The notes below the pieces were generated by a model. It was not told where the DNA came from, did not search any database, and worked only from the letters and a program-made list of their open reading frames with translations. A DNA stretch of 18,550 nucleotides from Deferribacteraceae bacterium (lineage in GTDB: Bacteria; Chrysiogenota; Deferribacteres; Deferribacterales; JAISNW01): assembly GCA_031276055.1 (NCBI GenBank), contig JAISNW010000070.1:1-18550 (forward strand), given 5' to 3'. This document shows, piece after piece, positions 14,216 through 18,550 of the stretch. The position numbers were made by a program, and so were the translations under genes. How positions within the stretch are numbered: position 1 is the stretch's first letter; each line of letters opens with the position of its first letter.

Positions 14216-14248
14216 ATGGCAGATAATAAATTATGGGGGGTATTATAG
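14216..14248 (+). CDS. possible 10-codon leader peptide (MADNKLWGVL)
   Basis: The ATG at 14216 directly follows the terminator T-run and has AAGGA (14203-14207) eight bases upstream, inside the 3' arm of the hairpin. The stop TAG (14246-14248) abuts the ATG of the tnaA-like gene and is in its frame. The Trp codon TGG (14234-14236) overlaps that gene's GGGGGG ribosome binding site. A regulatory peptide is possible; chance is not excluded, because a G-run readily gives Trp and Gly codons. Confidence 0.3.
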   Translation: MADNKLWGVL

Positions 14249-15697
14249 ATGGATAATGATATAGCTTTTTTTAAGGGGGATAGTTTCCCTATCGAAATGC
14301 ACAAGGTGAGGATAGTTCAGAAACTAACTCTAATTCCAGTGGAAGAACGTCTTAAAGCGGCTAGAGCGGCAGGGTTCAACACCTTCCTCCTAAAAAACAG
14401 CGATGTCTTTTTAGATATGCTCACTGACAGCGGGGTAAACGCCATGAGCGACAGACAGCTTGCTGCAATGATGACCGCCGATGACAGTTATGCAGGGTCT
14501 ATGAGCTTTGACCGCCTGAAAAGCGCTGCAACCAATATTTTTAACAAACAGTATGTACTCCCCGTCCACCAGGGGCGCGCCGCTGAAAATATATTAGCAG
14601 AAGCGTTCGTGAAGGCGGGCAATATTATCCCTATGAACTACCACTTTACCACCACAAAGGCGCATATAGGTTTACGGGGCGGAAAGGTTTTAGAGTTATA
14701 TAACAAAAGCGCCATCCAATTGCAGAGCGAAGAGATGTTTAAGGGGAATATAGATATAGCCCGCCTTGAAAACGTGCTTAAAGCTGAAGCGGGGAATATC
14801 CCATTTGTGCGTATAGAAGCGGGCACAAACCTTATCGGCGGGCAGCCGTGGTCGCTTTGCAATTTAAGGGAGGCGGGCAAGGTGTGTAGAGCTGCAAAGA
14901 TCCCTCTTGTGCTGGATGCTTCCCTACTCGCCGACAACCTATACTTTATAAAAACTCGTGAACTTGCTGAAAAAGATAGAACTATTGCCGATATTATAAA
15001 AGATATATCAAAAGAGGCGGATATTATCTACTTTTCCGCTCGTAAACTCGGATGTGCTAGAGGGGGGCTGATTTTAACTGATGATCCGCGGGTGAATGAG
15101 ATATTTATGGGGTTAGTGCCGCTATACGAAGGTTTTCTTACCTACGGCGGCATGTCTGTAAGGGAGATTGAGGCGATCGCTGTAGGTTTAGAGGAAACGT
15201 TGGATTTTGATATGATAAGGCACGGTCCTGAATTTATCAACTTCATGGTAGGAGAGCTTGTTAAACGAGGTGTTCCCGTTGTTACTCCTGCAGGAGGGCT
15301 TGGCTGCCACTTAGATGCTAAAAAATTCATTCCCCATGTTCCGCCTGAAGAGTTTATAGCAGGCTCTCTAGGTGCGGCAGTCTTCATTGCGGGCGGTATA
15401 CGCGGGATGGAGAGGGGCACCCTCTCTGAAGAGAGGAATCCGGATGGGAGCGAACATATATGCGATGTGGAGATGTTAAGGCTCGCCCTACCGAGGAGAG
15501 TTTTTACCATGTCGCAGATAAAATATACAGTTGACAGGCTAGAATGGCTTTATGCAAACCGCGATATAGTGGGGGGCTTAAAATGGGTTTATGAACCGAA
15601 GATGCTAAGGTTCTTCAACGGACGCCTTGATTCCGTCTCAGACTGGCCTGAAAAACTCGCTCAAAAGTTTAGAAAAGATTTCGGAGAGAGTTTGTAA
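14249..15697 (+). CDS. tryptophanase / tyrosine phenol-lyase family enzyme (PLP beta-eliminating lyase)
   Basis: A fold-type I PLP enzyme that eliminates the side chain of an aromatic or related amino acid to give pyruvate and ammonia. The 482 residues align from end to end with E. coli TnaA and with TPL from memory: TDSGVNAMSD, YAGSMSFDRL (Tyr81), HQGRAAE, NYHFTTTKAH, AGTNLIGGQP, LVLDASLLADN (Asp223), the PLP lysine K266 in FSARKLGCARGG, LYEGFLTYGG, MERGT, LRLALPRR and YEPKMLRFF. Thr134 and Arg389 match residues typical of TPL (Thr124/Arg381) rather than TnaA. Two sites conserved in both classical enzymes differ: the Arg of DSARF/DATRC is Leu226, and the His of GGHA is replaced in GGLGCH. 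The substrate is therefore uncertain, and a distinct subfamily is likely. GGGGGG lies eight bases before the ATG. It is a single-gene unit with an unusual leader and a strong 3' terminator. Confidence 0.88.
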   Translation: MDNDIAFFKGDSFPIEMHKVRIVQKLTLIPVEERLKAARAAGFNTFLLKNSDVFLDMLTDSGVNAMSDRQLAAMMTADDSYAGSMSFDRLKSAATNIFNKQYVLPVHQGRAAENILAEAFVKAGNIIPMNYHFTTTKAHIGLRGGKVLELYNKSAIQLQSEEMFKGNIDIARLENVLKAEAGNIPFVRIEAGTNLIGGQPWSLCNLREAGKVCRAAKIPLVLDASLLADNLYFIKTRELAEKDRTIADIIKDISKEADIIYFSARKLGCARGGLILTDDPRVNEIFMGLVPLYEGFLTYGGMSVREIEAIAVGLEETLDFDMIRHGPEFINFMVGELVKRGVPVVTPAGGLGCHLDAKKFIPHVPPEEFIAGSLGAAVFIAGGIRGMERGTLSEERNPDGSEHICDVEMLRLALPRRVFTMSQIKYTVDRLEWLYANRDIVGGLKWVYEPKMLRFFNGRLDSVSDWPEKLAQKFRKDFGESL

Positions 15698-15719
15698 ACC
15701 TGCTTAAATTCCTTTTGAG

Positions 15720-15756
15720 CTTTCTCTTTTGCGCAAGCGCAAAAGAGAAAGTTTTT
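15720..15756 (+). terminator. intrinsic terminator after the tnaA-like gene
   Basis: A perfect 15-bp stem, CTTTCTCTTTTGCGC (15720-15734) and its complement (15737-15751), round a central AA, followed by TTTTT. It lies 23 bases after the stop codon. On the opposite strand there is no T-run after the stem, so it is a weaker candidate for the convergent htrA transcript. The AA-centred palindrome resembles those at 10-29 and 99-120. Confidence 0.85.
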
Positions 15757-15779
15757 CAGTAAAAGGTTAATTTTTAAGG

Positions 15780-17141
15780 CTACTCTTTATTGAAGGCGAT
15801 AAATCTGCTGCCGGAGTTTGTGAGTATCTTTAAGCTGACGCTGCTTCCTGATTTCAATGCAGAGTAGCTTTCTTGAAATTGTTTTGCACTTTTTATATCT
15901 GTGCGGTTCATCCAGACTATAACATCTCCCGAAGAGAGCCCCGCTTTTTCAGGTGCAGAGCCGCCCACAACGTTTGTTACCAATGCCCCGCCTGATATAT
16001 CAAGCCTGCTTAATTCTTGAGCTGAAAGTTCGCGCACCTTTATCGGAGCAGCATCAGAGCCTTTACTTGAAGAGGAGAGATCGCCGTCGTCCGTCTTGCG
16101 TTCTCCAAGTTTCGCTGTGACAGTAATATTTTTCCCATCTCTAACAATGGTGAGCTTTATATTATCGCCAGGCTTCTTGCCGCCGACATATTGTGTGAGA
16201 GACCTAGAATCAACTATATTAGTGTTATCAGCTTTTTTGATGACATCACCCGACTTAACCCCCGCTATGTCGGCAGGATCGCCTTTTATAACATCTGCTA
16301 CAAGAGCGCCTTCCGTATCAGGCAGACCGAACGATTTTGCCAAATTTTCATCTATATTTTGCAGGGTTATCCCCAACCAACCTCTCCTTACTCGTCCATC
16401 CATAAGCTGCGGGAGGAGATTTTTCAGCACATTGGAGGGAACAGCAAAACCAAGCCCTTGACTATTGGCGACAATCATAGTATTGACGCCTATTACCTCT
16501 CCATTCATATTAATAAGAGGCCCTCCCGAGTTGCCCTGATTTATAGATGCATCCGTCTGTATAAAACTATCATACGGTCCAGCCCCTAAATTGCGCCCCT
16601 TTGCTGAGATTATCCCTGCGGTGACTGTCCACTCCAACCCTTGCGGACTCCCTATAGCCACAGCCCACTCGCCTATCTCAATTTTATCAGAATCCCCTAA
16701 CTTTAGAGCGGTAAGTTTTGCACCTTTTGGATCAATCCTTAAAAGCGCAAGGTCTGTAAGGGAATCACGCCCTACAAGAGTTGCTTCAAACTCTTTGTTA
16801 TCCACAGTTTTAACAGTTATCTTGTCCGCATTGGTGATAACATGGTTATTGGTAATGATTAAACCTTTATTGTCTATTATAAAACCTGTGCCTAGACCGT
16901 CAAATTTATACTGCCTCTCATTTGGGCTGCCAAAGAATCTACGGAACAGTTCATCATCCATAAAAGGGCGGTTTGACTCTGTTTTTGTGCCTGTAACCAC
17001 CACATGGACAACCCCGTTTCTCGTGGATTTCACCACATCAACAAAGTTGTCAGGGGCTGCATTTGCAGCGGGTGCAAATAGAACAAAAAATAGCAGAAAC
17101 GCCGTTATACATCCAAGTGGAGCTAGGACGGTTTGTTTCAT
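15780..17141 (-). CDS. htrA: HtrA/DegP-family periplasmic serine protease
   Basis: A 453-residue trypsin-fold protease and chaperone that degrades misfolded envelope proteins. Signal peptide at about 1-29 (ending AANAA). The protease domain has the triad H100 (IITNNHVI), D130 (DSLTDLALLRID) and S205 (GNSGGPLI). Two PDZ domains follow: the first at about 254-345 (WLGITLQNIDENLAKSFG, with DVIKGDPADIAGVKSGDVI), the second at about 368-450 (GALVTNVVGGSAPEKAGLSSGDVI). The FMDDELFRRFFG stretch at about 60-71 corresponds to the N-terminal LA loop of DegP/DegQ. Two PDZ domains make it the Deg P/Q type rather than DegS, and no membrane anchor remains after cleavage. GGAGG precedes the ATG. It is the last gene of the sigma-E operon, 15 bases after the rseB-like gene, so it should be induced by envelope stress. 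Confidence 0.95.
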   Translation of the reverse strand: MKQTVLAPLGCITAFLLFFVLFAPAANAAPDNFVDVVKSTRNGVVHVVVTGTKTESNRPFMDDELFRRFFGSPNERQYKFDGLGTGFIIDNKGLIITNNHVITNADKITVKTVDNKEFEATLVGRDSLTDLALLRIDPKGAKLTALKLGDSDKIEIGEWAVAIGSPQGLEWTVTAGIISAKGRNLGAGPYDSFIQTDASINQGNSGGPLINMNGEVIGVNTMIVANSQGLGFAVPSNVLKNLLPQLMDGRVRRGWLGITLQNIDENLAKSFGLPDTEGALVADVIKGDPADIAGVKSGDVIKKADNTNIVDSRSLTQYVGGKKPGDNIKLTIVRDGKNITVTAKLGERKTDDGDLSSSSKGSDAAPIKVRELSAQELSRLDISGGALVTNVVGGSAPEKAGLSSGDVIVWMNRTDIKSAKQFQESYSALKSGSSVSLKILTNSGSRFIAFNKE

Positions 17142-17156
17142 ATAGAACCTCCAAAA

Positions 17157-17906
17157 TTACTTATCTTCATTATTTATTAGAGTGTAAAATTCTTTATCAT
17201 TTTTATCAAGTTTTGAAACGACATCTTCCATAAAGGCAAAAGGAACGCTTCCTACCACCGTATAGCTGGAATTATCAGTGGTTACGTTATAAATATAATT
17301 GCCGTAGACCACTAATTTTTCTGCATATCCCCTCTGTTTAGCGGGAGGGGAGCGAAAAACAGAGAAACGGCTCAAACCGTCTGTAAAGAGGAGGCGTTCC
17401 ATATCTCCGTCTTTCTTCTCTCTGTGAATATTTACAAACCCGAAATAACCGCCTTTTAATACCCGCTCTTTCGGTCTTTTTTCAGATTTTGGGTTATAAG
17501 GGTGAGCCCCGCCGAGATCCAGCCCTCTAAAGAGGAGTTTGTTTTCCTGATCATATATTTCAAGTTTCAGTAAATCCGAGGTGGCGGCGTTCACCCAGAA
17601 GAGATGCCGGAAACGATCCTTGCTTAACGGCTTATAATCGTATTGTATAATCTCATCGCCCTGCCATATTATCCCCTTAAGTGTGCTCAATTGGTAAAAT
17701 TGATTTCGAATAAATTCAGGAGCAAACCTCTTGTGCATAATATGCTTAGCTATCTCTTGCGCCCTTATATCTTTAATATCCAGGGGCGCCGCCTTGCAGG
17801 TGCAGTAATCTATATAACCGCTCTCATCTGCAATCTTATAAAGCTCCTCCGCAGCCGCAGTCCATGAGATAAGAAAGATCAAAAAGAGAGCAGAGAGATA
17901 TTTCAT
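17157..17906 (-). CDS. RseB/MucB-like periplasmic regulator of sigma-E
   Basis: A 249-residue exported protein (signal peptide MKYLSALFLIFLISWTAAA). The middle, RHLFWVNAATSDLLKLEIYDQENKLLFRGLDL, matches the pattern in RseB of a strand reading W.D..T.LPLR..L.D..G..L. The C-terminal part, RLLFTDGLSRFSVFRSPP...YTVVGSVPFAFMEDVVSKL, matches the small domain of RseB (SDGL.SFSV...; VVGE.P). It is shorter than E. coli RseB (about 318 residues). In the known system RseB binds the periplasmic part of the anti-sigma factor and shields it from cleavage until lipopolysaccharide or lipoprotein signals displace it. The start overlaps the stop of the anti-sigma gene by four bases (ATGA). Sequence alone gives a fair match; position makes it convincing. 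Two cysteines (YCTCK) near the N-terminus are unusual. Confidence 0.8.
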   Translation of the reverse strand: MKYLSALFLIFLISWTAAAEELYKIADESGYIDYCTCKAAPLDIKDIRAQEIAKHIMHKRFAPEFIRNQFYQLSTLKGIIWQGDEIIQYDYKPLSKDRFRHLFWVNAATSDLLKLEIYDQENKLLFRGLDLGGAHPYNPKSEKRPKERVLKGGYFGFVNIHREKKDGDMERLLFTDGLSRFSVFRSPPAKQRGYAEKLVVYGNYIYNVTTDNSSYTVVGSVPFAFMEDVVSKLDKNDKEFYTLINNEDK

Positions 17907-18394
17907 CTGTTAAGGCTTACCGTAGAGATGCGCCTATCAGGGATCTCAATATAATCTTGAACATTCTGGGCAACTTCACCGTTCATTTCAGCTTCTTCGT
18001 TCACATGGGTGTAAATATAGCCGGTATATGGGCTGGAAATAGAAAGAGCTGCATTTTTACGATCATTATACGTATAAAAGATAGTAACAAGCATAGCTAA
18101 AAGTATAACAGCAACGGCAGAAAGACGTGAAGCCCGCGAGAACGATCTGTAGTGGACCGGCTCAACAGAGAGAGTTTTTATCTTCTGCATAACCGCAGAG
18201 GAGAGGTGGATGTCTCCAAAGCTATCCATACTATGTTCGCTCTGAACCATATTTTTCATCTTGTATTGAACAACAAGCTCCCTTTTGCACTTTTCGCAAA
18301 CTTCAAGGTGTTTTTGCAACGCCAACTGTTCAAGCGGCGATGCTTCAGAATCTACAAAAGCAGATATAATTTCCGTATATTTTTCACATTTCAT
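17903..18394 (-). CDS. zinc-finger anti-sigma factor (RseA/ZAS type) for the adjacent sigma factor
   Basis: A 163-residue single-pass membrane protein. The cytoplasmic domain (about 1-88) has the ZAS signature H29-x3-C33-x2-C36 in KHLEVCEKCKREL, after the usual helix CEKYTEIISAFVDSEASPLE. One transmembrane segment at about 91-108 (LSAVAVILLAMLVTIFYTY) is followed by a short periplasmic tail of about 55 residues. Such proteins hold an ECF sigma factor inactive at the membrane until regulated proteolysis releases it. The start lies two bases after the sigma-factor stop codon, and the 3' end overlaps the rseB-like gene, so all are co-translated. E. coli RseA lacks zinc ligands, so this is a hybrid: ZAS domain plus RseB-like partner. 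Confidence 0.88.
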   Translation of the reverse strand: MKCEKYTEIISAFVDSEASPLEQLALQKHLEVCEKCKRELVVQYKMKNMVQSEHSMDSFGDIHLSSAVMQKIKTLSVEPVHYRSFSRASRLSAVAVILLAMLVTIFYTYNDRKNAALSISSPYTGYIYTHVNEEAEMNGEVAQNVQDYIEIPDRRISTVSLNR

Positions 18395-18396
18395 AA

Positions 18397-18550
18397 CTAT
18401 TCCACCCTACCGACATCATCGGCAAGCCCTTGCTTTAAGAGGCGGTCTTTTAATATCTGGCGTGCGTTGAATAGACGTGAGCGCACCGTCCCTACAGGAA
18501 TTTTCAACATTTCTGAAATATCCTCATAACTTAGTTCATCAACCTCTCTG
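18397..18550 (-). CDS. rpoE: ECF sigma factor (RpoE type), 3' part only
   Basis: Only the last 50 codons and the stop (complement of 18397-18399) are in the window; the gene continues beyond 18550. They encode sigma region 4.2: VDELSYEDISEMLKIPVGTVRSRLFNARQIL, the helix-turn-helix that reads the -35 element, with the diagnostic ECF sequence PVGTVRSRLF, then a short tail. It is the first visible gene of the operon with anti-sigma, rseB-like and htrA. ECF sigma factors usually direct their own operon, but the promoter would lie outside the window. Confidence 0.92.
   Translation of the reverse strand, partial: REVDELSYEDISEMLKIPVGTVRSRLFNARQILKDRLLKQGLADDVGRVE

Noticed and set aside
14216..14248. 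Extension of the tnaA-like protein upstream through the mini-ORF
   Set aside because: The frame is shared but interrupted by TAG immediately before the enzyme's ATG, and the GGGGGG ribosome site is well placed for the annotated start.

Overview
The window reads as the chromosome of a Gram-negative, chemotactic, probably anaerobic or amino-acid-fermenting bacterium. It carries CheW, a short-form phosphotransacetylase, ferredoxin-dependent indolepyruvate oxidoreductase, a UbiE/MenG quinone methyltransferase, an outer-membrane beta-barrel with a partner lipoprotein, a tryptophanase/tyrosine phenol-lyase family enzyme, and a sigma-E / anti-sigma / RseB-like / HtrA envelope-stress operon. A Deferribacterota- or Deltaproteobacteria-like origin would fit, but nothing here fixes the taxon.

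Layout. 1-155: intergenic repeat units built round AA-centred palindromes. 156-1672 (minus): pta followed by cheW. 1791-2912 (plus): a family-4 glycosyltransferase whose 3' end overlaps, tail to tail, a solitary but intact-looking phage-type large terminase (2892-4322, minus). 4429-8500 (plus): a promoter, then lipoprotein, beta-barrel OMP, ubiE and a membrane-anchored Sel1-repeat protein. 8515-11214 (plus): iorA-iorB-rrf2, overlapping genes that look translationally coupled. 11215-11548: a degenerate repeat copy, a perfect 10-bp inverted repeat around a possible promoter, tRNA-Phe(GAA), and a strong bidirectional terminator. 11550-13989 (minus): a visibly AT-rich, partly decayed restriction-modification island made of an intact N6-adenine methyltransferase, a C5-cytosine methyltransferase cut short after motif VI, and a frameshifted remnant of an HNH nuclease. 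14133-15756 (plus): a tnaA-like gene with its own promoter, a 5' leader holding an intrinsic terminator and two tiny ORFs, and a strong 3' terminator. 15780-18550 (minus): rpoE (3' part only), zinc-finger anti-sigma, rseB-like, htrA.

How the parts may work together. iorAB and the tnaA-like enzyme both point to aromatic amino-acid catabolism, and the cysteine-bearing Rrf2 regulator at the end of the ior operon could match that operon to iron-sulphur or redox state. The sigma-E operon senses envelope damage and makes the HtrA protease. The most interesting stretch is the tnaA leader: a terminator hairpin buries a Shine-Dalgarno sequence for a 10-codon mini-ORF that contains a Trp codon and stops immediately before the enzyme's ATG. 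This looks like a possible attenuation or coupling device unlike the classical tnaC arrangement. It is inferred from sequence only and would need comparative support.
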